Below are positions 1-5,286 of a stretch of 6,146 nt of DNA, piece after piece. The translations under genes were made by a program, and so were the position numbers. The DNA comes from Pseudofrankia asymbiotica (lineage in GTDB: Bacteria; Actinomycetota; Actinomycetes; Frankiales; Frankiaceae). The notes under the pieces are model-generated. The model ran no database searches and had not been told where the DNA came from. It saw only the letters and a program-made list of their open reading frames with translations. The DNA lies in the NCBI RefSeq assembly GCF_001983105.1, contig NZ_MOMC01000010.1, positions 16,137-22,282 on the forward strand, given 5' to 3'. Positions within the stretch are counted from its first letter, which is position 1. The number at the start of each line of letters is the position of its first letter.

Positions 1-603
1 GGTGCGGGCGATGAGCAGGGCGTACTCACTACAGCCGGCGTTGGACGTCCACACCTTCTGGCCGGTGACCGCCCAGCCGCCGTCGCCGCCGTCCCGCGGC
101 GTCGCCCTCGTCTGGACACTGGCGAGGTCGGAGCCGGCACCCGGCTCGGAGAGCAGCTGGCACCAGCTGTGCTCGCCCCGAAGGATCGGCGGGAGGTAGA
201 AGGCCCGCTGCTCGGGGGTGCCGTGGGCGAAGAGCACCGCGGGGACCATCTCCAGACCGACGGCGAACATCTTCGTCGACACGCCCCACCGGGCCTGCTC
301 CGCGGCGACGGCCTCGTCCTGCCAGGCCGGCGCGCCGTGGCCCCCGCACTCGGCCGGCCAGGACCGGCCGGCGAGGCCCGCGTCGAAGAGCCTGCGCTGC
401 CAGGCGCGGGTCACGTCGATCGCGTGCTGCTCCTGCCGGCGGTACTCCTCGGACGTCCGCGCGCTGACGACATGGACCGCGGAGAAGTCCTCCGGTGATC
501 CCTTGCGCGGCGCGTTGGCGGCGAACCAGGCATGGACCCGGTCCTGGAACTCGGCGCGCCCTTCGGCGGCACCCTCGGGCGCCGGTACGGCTGAGGTCGG
601 CAT
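1..603 (-). CDS. Acyl-CoA dehydrogenase (FadE-like), N-terminal part, cut by window edge
   Basis: Likely a flavin-dependent acyl-CoA dehydrogenase that introduces the 2,3 double bond into an acyl-CoA in the cytoplasm. The reading frame is open from an ATG at 603 to the left edge, giving 201 residues of a protein usually about 380-400 long. The helical N-terminal domain covers roughly residues 15-145. The family FAD/substrate signature is intact at 152-160 (SEPGAGSDL, followed by AS), and the beta-domain continues with GQKVWTS at 181-187. The FAD-binding C-terminal helical domain and any catalytic glutamate lie outside the window. The start is supported by GGAGG at 614-618 (minus strand), 10 nt before the ATG. 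It lies 152 nt downstream of another acyl-CoA dehydrogenase gene on the same strand, so the two are probably co-transcribed and may form one heteromeric enzyme (inference). The family call is firm; the substrate is unknown. Confidence 0.9.
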   Translation of the reverse strand, partial: MPTSAVPAPEGAAEGRAEFQDRVHAWFAANAPRKGSPEDFSAVHVVSARTSEEYRRQEQHAIDVTRAWQRRLFDAGLAGRSWPAECGGHGAPAWQDEAVAAEQARWGVSTKMFAVGLEMVPAVLFAHGTPEQRAFYLPPILRGEHSWCQLLSEPGAGSDLASVQTRATPRDGGDGGWAVTGQKVWTSNAGCSEYALLIART

Positions 604-682
604 CAGGTCTTCGCCTCCACGCGCGTTCGTAGCTGGATGCCCGGGCCACTCGGACCTGCCAGCATCATTCGGGACCTTCGCT

Positions 683-710
683 GTCGTCCGGTCGTCCGGT
701 CGTCCGGTCG
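683..710. repeat. 8-bp tandem repeat, 3.5 copies
   Basis: The unit GTCGTCCG is repeated exactly at 683-690, 691-698 and 699-706, followed by a half unit GTCG at 707-710. It lies in the gap between the two minus-strand acyl-CoA dehydrogenase genes and directly abuts a second repeat family at 711. No protein-coding role is apparent, because the period is not a multiple of three and the repeat is outside both genes. Confidence 0.9.
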
Positions 711-752
711 CTCGCCGCGACTCGGGCCGCTCGCCGCGACTCGGGCCGCTCG
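711..752. repeat. 19-bp tandem repeat, two exact copies plus 4 bp
   Basis: The 19-bp unit CTCGCCGCGACTCGGGCCG occurs at 711-729 and exactly again at 730-748, and the next four bases (CTCG, 749-752) begin a third copy. In the direction of the neighbouring genes it begins 3 nt after the stop codon (TGA, 758-756) of the second acyl-CoA dehydrogenase. It probably arose by slippage or unequal exchange, and copy number may vary between strains. A role in mRNA processing or termination between the two genes is possible, but nothing in the sequence shows it. Confidence 0.9.
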
Positions 753-755
753 GGC

Positions 756-1886
756 TCACTCGGCCGGTTCGGCGAGCACGTGCCGCGCGAGCCGCTGGCG
801 GTGGTCGGCGGCGTTGCCGAAGAGCTGCCGCGAGCTGTGCGCCCGCTTCAGGTAGAGGTGCGCCGGGTGCTCCCAGGTGAAGCCGATGCCGCCGTGCACC
901 TGGATGTTCTCGGTGGCCGCCGTGACGTACGCGTCCCCGCAGCACGCCTTCGCCAGGCTTGCCGCCAGCGGCAGGTCGGGTGGACTGTCGGCCGCGGTCC
1001 ACAGGGCGTAGCAGGCGGCGGAGCGGGCCGACTCCACGTCGAGATGGATGTTCGCCAGCTTGTGCTTGACGGCCTGGAACGAGCCGATCGGCCGGCCGAA
1101 CTGGACCCTGGTCTTCGCGTGGTCGACGGCCATGCCGAGCACCCGCGCCGCGCCGCCGGCCTGCTCGGCGGCGACGGCGACGGCGGCCAGGTCGAGCACG
1201 CGCGCCAGCGCCGGCCAGGCCCCGCCCTCGTGGCCGAGCAGCCGGGCCGGGGCCGCGGTGAAGGTGAGGTCGGCCTGCCGTCGGGTCTGGTCGAGCGTGG
1301 CCCGCGGCTCCCGGCGCACGCCCGGGGCGTCGCCCTCGACGGCGAACACGCTGATCCCGGCGTCGGTACGGGCGGCGACGAGCAGCAGCGCCGCGAGCTG
1401 TCCGTCGAGCACGTGTGCCTTCGCCCCGGTGACCGTCCATCCGTGTCCGCCGCGGGCGGCCGTGGTGGTGACGGCGGCGGGGTCGTCCCAGCGGCCGGCG
1501 GCCTCGGTGAGCGCGAGCGTGGCGAGGGTCGTCCCGGCGGCGATGCCGGGGAGGTAGTCGGCGCGGGCCTGCTCGTCGTCCAGTGCGAGCAGCGTCGAGG
1601 CGGCCAGGACGACGGTTGACAGCAGCGGCGCGCACAGCAGGGAGCGGCCGGCCTCCTCGAGCACGATGCCGAGCTCGACGAACCCGTAGCCGGCGCCGCC
1701 GTGTTCCTCCGGCACTGTCAGGCCGGCGACGCCGAGCTCGCCGGCCAGCCGCCGCCAGGTGTCGGGGTCGTGGCCCTCCGCCGTCTCCATGAGCCGGCGG
1801 ACCTCGGTCTCGGGCGAGGTCCTGTCGAGGAAGTCGCGCACGGTCCGGCGCAGCTCGGCCTGCTCCTGCGTGACGGCGAGATCCAC
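756..1886 (-). CDS. Acyl-CoA dehydrogenase-family protein (FadE-like, possible heteromer subunit)
   Basis: A 376-residue acyl-CoA dehydrogenase homologue with a complete three-domain layout: N-terminal helices about 5-120, beta-domain about 121-220, C-terminal helices about 225-370. The C-terminal FAD-contact motif is well preserved (RVQFGRPIGSFQAVKHK, 260-276), as is HGGIGFTWEHPAHLYLKRA (331-349). The N-terminal signature is degenerate: TEAAGRWDD at 127-135 stands where TEPxxGSD is expected. The position of the classical catalytic glutamate near the C-terminus (MCAD Glu376) appears to be glycine, within LFGNA at 355-359. Glu241 or Glu339 could serve instead, but that is inference. Mycobacterial FadE pairs such as those for cholesterol side chains form alpha2beta2 enzymes whose subunits split the active-site motifs, and this pattern fits such a subunit. 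The frame extends upstream to 2009, but the GTG at 1886 is preferred: it has GGAGG 8 nt upstream, and homology begins at once (DLAVTQEQAEL). Confidence 0.9.
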   Translation of the reverse strand: MDLAVTQEQAELRRTVRDFLDRTSPETEVRRLMETAEGHDPDTWRRLAGELGVAGLTVPEEHGGAGYGFVELGIVLEEAGRSLLCAPLLSTVVLAASTLLALDDEQARADYLPGIAAGTTLATLALTEAAGRWDDPAAVTTTAARGGHGWTVTGAKAHVLDGQLAALLLVAARTDAGISVFAVEGDAPGVRREPRATLDQTRRQADLTFTAAPARLLGHEGGAWPALARVLDLAAVAVAAEQAGGAARVLGMAVDHAKTRVQFGRPIGSFQAVKHKLANIHLDVESARSAACYALWTAADSPPDLPLAASLAKACCGDAYVTAATENIQVHGGIGFTWEHPAHLYLKRAHSSRQLFGNAADHRQRLARHVLAEPAE

Positions 1887-1894
1887 GTGATCTT

Positions 1895-1899
1895 CCTCC
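1895..1899 (-). promoter_or_regulatory. Shine-Dalgarno site deciding the GTG start at 1886
   Basis: On the minus strand GGAGG occupies 1899-1895 with 8 nt before GTG at 1886. It argues against the upstream ATG at 2009, whose extra 41 residues are an Arg/Pro-rich stretch unlike the family. The site is one half of a perfect 10-bp palindrome, CCTCCGGAGG (1895-1904). Confidence 0.75.
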
Positions 1900-1909
1900 G
1901 GAGGTGGCG

Positions 1910-1915
1910 ACAGTA
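1910..1915 (-). promoter_or_regulatory. Candidate proximal -10 element for the minus-strand acyl-CoA dehydrogenase
   Basis: TACTGT on the minus strand (1915-1910) fits the TANNNT pattern common in actinobacterial -10 elements. Transcription would begin around 1903, a few bases before the Shine-Dalgarno site. No good -35 is visible 16-18 nt upstream, so this is weak. Confidence 0.25.
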
Positions 1916-2007
1916 CGAGAATGCCGGCGCCCGCGAACGCGGGAGGTGGCCGCCCGCGGCGTGGCGGCAGAGGGGGGCGGTGGCGGTGCCGTCGGTGGGA
2001 CGGCCTC

Positions 2008-2037
2008 ACGATAGACGGACGTCACCGTCGATGTCGA
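2008..2037 (-). promoter_or_regulatory. Candidate distal promoter overlapping the 20-bp palindrome
   Basis: On the minus strand TCGACA (2037-2032, five of six matches to TTGACA) is followed after 18 nt by TATCGT (2013-2008, fits TANNNT). If used, the leader to the GTG at 1886 would be about 115 nt. The -35 hexamer lies wholly within the perfect palindrome at 2026-2045, so a protein bound there would block or influence this promoter. The prediction is by eye only. Confidence 0.35.
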
Positions 2038-2045
2038 CATCGACG
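2026..2045. promoter_or_regulatory. Perfect 20-bp palindrome, candidate operator
   Basis: The arms CGTCGATGTC and GACATCGACG are exact reverse complements with no spacer, and symmetry breaks at the next base pair. The arms mix A/T and G/C steps, so the symmetry is not just a by-product of GC-rich sequence. The position in a divergent intergenic region, over a candidate -35, is typical of an operator for a dimeric helix-turn-helix regulator such as TetR-family repressors, which often control FadE/crotonase clusters. No regulator gene is in the window, so the binder is unknown. Confidence 0.55.
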
Positions 2046-2106
2046 TCGAGCATGGACGGAATCTCGAGGCGGGGATTCAGGCGCGGGCCCACCGGGCGTG
2101 GCAGCC

Positions 2107-2142
2107 CGCCGGAGGCGCCCTTCCGGTCGGGCGCCGGCGGCG
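2107..2142 (+). repeat. Inverted repeat (7 bp + internal loop + 5 bp) upstream of crotonase
   Basis: GGCGCCC at 2114-2120 pairs with GGGCGCC at 2129-2135 around an 8-nt loop. After a 2x2 mismatch, 2107-2111 pairs with 2138-2142. It ends just before TACAGT (2144-2149), a candidate -10 for the crotonase gene that has no obvious -35. The arms are almost pure G/C, so chance symmetry is a real possibility. Confidence 0.35.
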
Positions 2143-2143
2143 C

Positions 2144-2149
2144 TACAGT
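2144..2149 (+). promoter_or_regulatory. Candidate -10 element for the crotonase gene
   Basis: TACAGT fits the TANNNT pattern. A start near 2156 would give a leader of about 60 nt that contains the hairpin at 2174-2197. No recognisable -35 lies at the usual distance, so support is weak. Confidence 0.25.
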
Positions 2150-2173
2150 GCTCGACCGCGGACGGTGTGCCCT

Positions 2174-2197
2174 CATCGGCGAGTGATCTCGCCGGTG
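2174..2197 (+). promoter_or_regulatory. Stable leader hairpin or operator just before the crotonase ribosome-binding site
   Basis: CATCGGCGAG (2174-2183) and CTCGCCGGTG (2188-2197) pair over 10 positions, nine Watson-Crick plus one G-U, around the tetraloop TGAT. The hairpin ends 6 nt before GAGG (2204-2207), so in RNA it would sit against the ribosome-binding site. The symmetry could equally be a DNA operator. No T-tract follows, so it is not a classic intrinsic terminator. Confidence 0.45.
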
Positions 2198-2203
2198 TCG
2201 ATC

Positions 2204-2207
2204 GAGG
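2204..2207 (+). promoter_or_regulatory. Shine-Dalgarno site deciding the GTG start at 2216
   Basis: GAGG lies 8 nt before GTG at 2216. It favours that start over the in-frame GTG at 2165, which would put the hairpin at 2174-2197 inside the gene and add 17 residues with no family resemblance. Confidence 0.6.
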
Positions 2208-2215
2208 ACGGTGAC

Positions 2216-3037
2216 GTGTCGCGGGTGTCCGGTTCAACGCGGTCGGGTCCGGTGGACGCCCAGCCGTCGGTGCTGCTGGTCGACCGGTCCGAGGGCGTGG
2301 CGGTGCTGCGGCTCAACCGTCCCCACCGGCTCAACGCCCTCGACTCGTCCCTGGTGACGGCGCTGCGCACGGCCTGCGCGTCGATCGCCGACGACCCCGA
2401 CGTCCGGGTGGTCATGCTGACCGGCGCCGGCCGGGGCTTCTGCTCGGGCATCGACATCCGCGACTTCGGCGGTGAGATCCCGGACGCCTCGGCGCCGGCC
2501 ATCGAGCGCCTGCGGTTCCAGGAGATGATGGCGGCCCTTCCGCGGGCGGTGCGGGACCTGCCGCAGCCGGTCGTGGCCGCCGTCAACGGGCCGGCGGTCG
2601 GCGGCGGGCTCGCCCTCTGCCTCGCCGCGGACGTGCGGATCTGCGCCGCGTCGGCGACGTTCGGCAACGCCGCGATCCGGCTCGGGCTGTCCGGGGCGGA
2701 GATGGGGATGAGCTACCACCTGCCGCGCGTCGTCGGCACCAGCGTCGCCGCGGACTGGATGCTCACCGGGCGGATGGTGGCCGCCGACGAGGCGCTGCGC
2801 AGCGGGCTGGTGAGCGCCGTCCACGCCGACGACGAACTGGGGGAGCAGGCCATGCGGACCGCGGCGCTGATCGCCTCGCACTCGCCGCTCGCCACCCGGA
2901 TGACGAAACGTGCCCTCGCGCAGAACACCGACGCACCCAGCCTCGCGGCGGCGATCGAGCTGGAGAACCGCAACCAGGTGATCACCCATGCCACCGACGA
3001 GGCGGCCGCGGCGCGCGCGGCCTGGGGCGAGCGGTGA
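2216..3037 (+). CDS. Crotonase-family enoyl-CoA hydratase/isomerase lacking both usual catalytic Glu
   Basis: A 273-residue crotonase-superfamily protein, close to the usual 255-280. It would act on an unsaturated acyl-CoA made by the neighbouring dehydrogenases. Visible hallmarks are LNRPHRLNALDSSL (about 33-46) at the N-terminus, the first oxyanion-hole segment GAGRGFCSGIDIRDF (about 70-84), and the second, NGPAVGGGLAL (124-134). By motif alignment with rat mitochondrial enoyl-CoA hydratase, Ala133 stands in place of Glu144 and Ala153 in place of Glu164. Glu162, in LSGAEMG, lies near where dienoyl-CoA isomerases carry their Asp and might be the catalytic acid/base (inference). A GLSG[A/C]-acidic-MG...LPR pattern is, as I recall, common among actinobacterial EchA paralogues, so it probably marks a real subgroup rather than a dead enzyme. 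It could be a hydratase, an isomerase or another crotonase. The start is chosen from GAGG 8 nt upstream; GTG 2165 or 2252 are alternatives. Confidence 0.9.
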   Translation: MSRVSGSTRSGPVDAQPSVLLVDRSEGVAVLRLNRPHRLNALDSSLVTALRTACASIADDPDVRVVMLTGAGRGFCSGIDIRDFGGEIPDASAPAIERLRFQEMMAALPRAVRDLPQPVVAAVNGPAVGGGLALCLAADVRICAASATFGNAAIRLGLSGAEMGMSYHLPRVVGTSVAADWMLTGRMVAADEALRSGLVSAVHADDELGEQAMRTAALIASHSPLATRMTKRALAQNTDAPSLAAAIELENRNQVITHATDEAAAARAAWGER

Positions 3038-3068
3038 CGGCCCCGGCCACGCGCCCCCCGCTGGTCCG

Positions 3069-3096
3069 GCGGCGCTGACCGCGCTGACCGCGCCGC
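3069..3096. terminator. Possible bidirectional terminator hairpin between convergent genes
   Basis: GCGGCGC (3069-3075) and GCGCCGC (3090-3096) form a 7-bp stem with a 14-nt loop in the 72-nt gap between the crotonase and thiolase stop codons. No T-tract follows on either strand, which is usual for many high-GC actinobacterial terminators. Within it, the 9-bp GCGCTGACC is repeated in tandem (3072-3080, 3081-3089). The loop is long and the stem short, so the call rests mostly on position. Confidence 0.35.
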
Positions 3097-3109
3097 TCCC
3101 GCGTCGGAC

Positions 3110-4336
3110 TCAGACCCGCTCGATGATCGTCGCGGTGCCCATCCCGCCTCCCGTGCACATGGTGACCAGGCCGGCCGTCAGGTCCTGACGCTCCAGCTCG
3201 TCGAGGATGGTGCCGAGCAGCATCGCCCCGGTCGCGCCGATGGGGTGGCCGAGAGCGATCGCGCCGCCGTTGACGTTCACCCGGTCCGGGTCGAGGCCGA
3301 GGTCGTCGATCGTCGTGAGGGCGACGGCGGCGAAGGCCTCGTTGATCTCCCAGAGGTCGACGTCGCCGACCGCCATCCCGGCCTTGGCGAGGCAGCGGCG
3401 GGCGGCGGGGGCGGGCGCGGTCAGCATGATGACCGGCTCGGACCCGACGGCGGCGGTGGCGCGGATCCGGGCCCGCGGGGTGACACCGTTGGCCTTCACC
3501 CAGGCGCCGGACGCGACGACGACCGCGGCAGCGCCGTCGACGACGCCGGAGGAGTTGCCGGCGTGGTGGACGTGCTCGACGCTGCCCGCCCGGGGGTAGC
3601 GGGCCAGGGCGAGCTCGTCGTAGGTGCGGGACTCGCCGTCCGGTCGGGTCGCGCCGGCGGCCGCGAACGCCGGGCGCAGCCGGGCGAGACCTTCGAGCGT
3701 CGTCCCGGGCCGGGGGTGCTCGTCGCGGTCCAGCAGCACGCCGCCGCCGGGGCCGTTGACCGGGATGACGCCGCGGTCGAAGCGACCCTCGGCGATCGCC
3801 CTGGCGGCGCGGTCCTGGCTCGTGACGGCATAGGCGTCGACGTCGGTGCGGCCGAGGCCGGCCAGGGTGGCGATGAGGTCGGCGGAGACGCCCTGCGGCA
3901 CGGTGGGGAACCGTTCGCGCAGCGCCGGGTTGTGGCCGTCGATGGTGGCGGAGCCGGCGGCGAGCCCCCAGCGGGACATCGACTCCACGCCGCCGGCGAC
4001 GACGAGGTCCTGCGCTCCGCTGGCGACGCCGGTGGCGGCGATGGTGACGGCCTGCTGGCCGGAGCCGCAGAAGCGGTTGAGCGTCATGCCGGGCACGGTC
4101 TGTGGCCAGCCCGCGAGCAGGGCCGAGAGGCGCCCGACGCAGTCGCCGTGGTCGCCGGTGAAGATGCCGTTACCGGCGACGACGTCCTCGACCTCCGCCG
4201 GGTCGAAGCCGACCCGGCCGGCCAGCGCGCGCAGGCACTGCGCGAGCAGCTCCTGCGGGTGCACCTCGTGCAGCCCGCCGTCGGGCCGCCCCTTGCCGCG
4301 CGGGGTCCGCACGGCGTCGACGATCCACGCGTCCAT
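3110..4336 (-). CDS. Thiolase, acetyl-CoA C-acyltransferase (FadA-like)
   Basis: A full-length 408-residue thiolase that would cleave a 3-oxoacyl-CoA with CoA, the last step of beta-oxidation. All active-site elements of degradative thiolases are present: the nucleophilic Cys90 in [11 protein letters not shown] (87-97), NEAF (332-335), His364 in [15 protein letters not shown] (357-371), and the proton-shuttling Cys394 in CTGGGMGTA (394-402). [11 protein letters not shown] (112-122) is also typical, with WGLA after it instead of the more common VPM. The ATG at 4336 is one base after the stop codon of the SDR gene (TGA-C-ATG). A GAGG at 4349-4346 inside the SDR 3' end, 9 nt before the ATG, gives a ribosome-binding site, so translation is likely coupled. 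No targeting signal is seen. Reaction class is secure, acyl substrate is not; biosynthetic use as an acetoacetyl-CoA thiolase is less likely given the neighbours. Confidence 0.95.
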   Translation of the reverse strand: MDAWIVDAVRTPRGKGRPDGGLHEVHPQELLAQCLRALAGRVGFDPAEVEDVVAGNGIFTGDHGDCVGRLSALLAGWPQTVPGMTLNRFCGSGQQAVTIAATGVASGAQDLVVAGGVESMSRWGLAAGSATIDGHNPALRERFPTVPQGVSADLIATLAGLGRTDVDAYAVTSQDRAARAIAEGRFDRGVIPVNGPGGGVLLDRDEHPRPGTTLEGLARLRPAFAAAGATRPDGESRTYDELALARYPRAGSVEHVHHAGNSSGVVDGAAAVVVASGAWVKANGVTPRARIRATAAVGSEPVIMLTAPAPAARRCLAKAGMAVGDVDLWEINEAFAAVALTTIDDLGLDPDRVNVNGGAIALGHPIGATGAMLLGTILDELERQDLTAGLVTMCTGGGMGTATIIERV

Positions 4337-4337
4337 G

Positions 4338-5231
4338 TCAGTTGACCTCGTGGAACAGGGTGCGGGGGCGGGCGTCGGCGAGCAGCCGCCGCACCGCCTC
4401 GCCGACCTCGCCGGGCGATTCGACGGGATCGACGCCGGGGCCGCGGTGCCAGCCCTCGGCGACGGCCAGCACGATGCCGGACGCCTCGATCACCTGGCCG
4501 GTGACGTCGCGGGAGTCGGCGGAGGCGAGCCAGGTGATGACGGGGGCGACCGCGGCGGGGGAGAAGGTCGAGCGGATCTCGTCCGTGATCTCCAGGCTGG
4601 CGGTGAGACGGGTGAGGGCGCCCGGGGCGATGGCGTTGACGGTCACGCCGTACCGGCCCAGCTCCTGGGCGGCGATCTGGGTGAACGCGGCGATCCCGGC
4701 CTTGGCCGAGCCGTAGTTGGTCTGACCCACGTTGGCGTACAGGCCGGAGACGGACGTCGTGTTGATGAGGCGGGCGTCGTTGGTCTCGCCGGCCTTCGCC
4801 CGCTCCCGCCAGTAGGCGGCGGCGTGCCGGCTCGGGGCGAACGTGCCCTTGAGGTGCACCCGGACGACCGCGTCCCACTCGTCCTCGGACATCGAGAACA
4901 GCATCCGGTCGCGCAGGATCCCGGCGTTGTTGACCAGCACGTCGAGGCCGCCGAACATGTCGATCGCCTGCCGGACGAGCCGCGCGGCGCCGTCCCAGCT
5001 GCTGACGTCGTCGGTGTTGGCGATCGCGGAGCCGCCCCTGGCGGTGATCTCCTCGACCACGTCGTTGGCCGGCCCACCGCTGCCGCCGGTCCCGTCCCGG
5101 TCGCCACCGACGTCGTTGACGACGACGTGCGCTCCGTGCTGGGCCAATAAGAGGGCGTATTCGCGGCCTAAACCACGTCCGGCCCCGGTGACGATGCAGG
5201 TCCGGCCCGCGCACATCACGGCTTCGCTCAT
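4338..5231 (-). CDS. SDR 3-hydroxyacyl-CoA dehydrogenase, MFE-2/17beta-HSD4-like
   Basis: A 297-residue short-chain dehydrogenase. It carries the nucleotide-binding TGAGRGLG (15-22), Asp40 after the second strand (VVVND, which favours NAD+ over NADP+), NNAG (101-104), and the catalytic set Ser160, Tyr173 and Lys177 (TTSVSG...YGSAK). The stretch [14 protein letters not shown], the NNAGILRDR...VHLKGTF block and [18 protein letters not shown] closely resemble the dehydrogenase domain of peroxisomal multifunctional enzyme type 2 (HSD17B4) and its stand-alone actinobacterial relatives, which oxidise 3-hydroxyacyl-CoAs. It would therefore feed the thiolase encoded one base downstream. The hydratase and SCP2 domains of MFE-2 are absent; the roughly 60 residues after the core are not assigned. 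The frame continues to an ATG at 5267, but the ATG at 5231 fits the family N-terminus better. Neither has a clear Shine-Dalgarno site, so a leaderless transcript is possible. Confidence 0.93.
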   Translation of the reverse strand: MSEAVMCAGRTCIVTGAGRGLGREYALLLAQHGAHVVVNDVGGDRDGTGGSGGPANDVVEEITARGGSAIANTDDVSSWDGAARLVRQAIDMFGGLDVLVNNAGILRDRMLFSMSEDEWDAVVRVHLKGTFAPSRHAAAYWRERAKAGETNDARLINTTSVSGLYANVGQTNYGSAKAGIAAFTQIAAQELGRYGVTVNAIAPGALTRLTASLEITDEIRSTFSPAAVAPVITWLASADSRDVTGQVIEASGIVLAVAEGWHRGPGVDPVESPGEVGEAVRRLLADARPRTLFHEVN

Positions 5232-5247
5232 GGTAGACAGCCAATAT
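5232..5247 (-). promoter_or_regulatory. Possible leaderless promoter of the SDR-thiolase pair
   Basis: No GGAGG-like sequence precedes the ATG at 5231 on the minus strand. An A/T-rich patch there (GATATT, 5250-5245) lies about 13 nt upstream of the ATG, roughly where a -10 would sit if the RNA began close to the start codon, as in the leaderless mRNAs common in actinobacteria. The hexamer match is poor (A at position 2 and T at position 6 only), so this is tentative. Confidence 0.25.
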
Positions 5248-5261
5248 CGACATCGGTGTTG
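5242..5261. promoter_or_regulatory. Imperfect 20-bp palindrome in a divergent promoter, candidate operator
   Basis: CAATATCGAC and CATCGGTGTT plus G at 5261 form an inverted repeat in which seven of ten pairs about the centre at 5251/5252 match: the outer CAA/TTG, the inner CGA/TCG and one A/T pair between. It fills much of the 55-bp gap between the divergent SDR and acyl-CoA dehydrogenase genes. It contains TCGACATCG (5247-5255), also found inside the perfect palindrome at 2026-2045, but at a different offset from the symmetry centre. Confidence 0.4.
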
Positions 5262-5286
5262 AGGCAAGAGAAGGAGCCGACCGCGG

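Larger units (their letters stand above)
1887..2215. other. Divergent intergenic control region, 329 nt
   Basis: No convincing gene lies here. It separates the start codons of a minus-strand acyl-CoA dehydrogenase (1886) and a plus-strand crotonase (2216), so it must carry the promoters for both. It holds a perfect 20-bp palindrome (2026-2045), two inverted repeats that could fold in the crotonase leader (2107-2142, 2174-2197), several hexamers resembling actinobacterial -10 elements, a G-rich plus-strand stretch around 1941-1990, and a minor 6-bp inverted repeat (1938-1943 with 1953-1958). Confidence 0.7.

Noticed and set aside
29..649. A 206-codon minus-strand frame overlapping the left-hand dehydrogenase.
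   Set aside because: It is Arg-rich and without motifs. The alternative minus-strand frame from 603 has the SEPGAGSDL signature and a good ribosome-binding site.
780..1619. A 279-codon plus-strand frame opposite the second acyl-CoA dehydrogenase.
   Set aside because: The minus-strand protein is a clear family member over its whole length; this is its antisense shadow.
1895..1904. The 10-bp palindrome CCTCCGGAGG at the ribosome-binding site as an operator or RNA switch.
   Set aside because: It is short, has no loop for an RNA hairpin, and half of it is explained as the Shine-Dalgarno sequence.
1941..2000. A G-rich plus-strand stretch that might form a G-quadruplex.
   Set aside because: Mostly GG runs with only one long G-run, so at best two-layer structures. 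Similar G-rich runs are expected in DNA of this composition.
1887..2009. A 41-residue N-terminal extension of the second dehydrogenase from the ATG at 2009.
   Set aside because: The extension is Arg/Pro-rich and unlike the family. The GTG at 1886 has GGAGG at ideal spacing and homology starts there.
2216..3037. The crotonase as an inactive pseudoenzyme because both catalytic glutamates are missing.
   Set aside because: The frame is intact, both oxyanion-hole segments are kept, and the LSGAEMG...LPR pattern looks like a subgroup trait, so an alternative catalytic residue is more likely.
3245..4345. A 366-codon plus-strand frame opposite the thiolase gene.
   Set aside because: The minus-strand frame carries all thiolase active-site motifs. 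The plus-strand translation is a low-complexity Gly/Ala/Val/Asp mirror of it.
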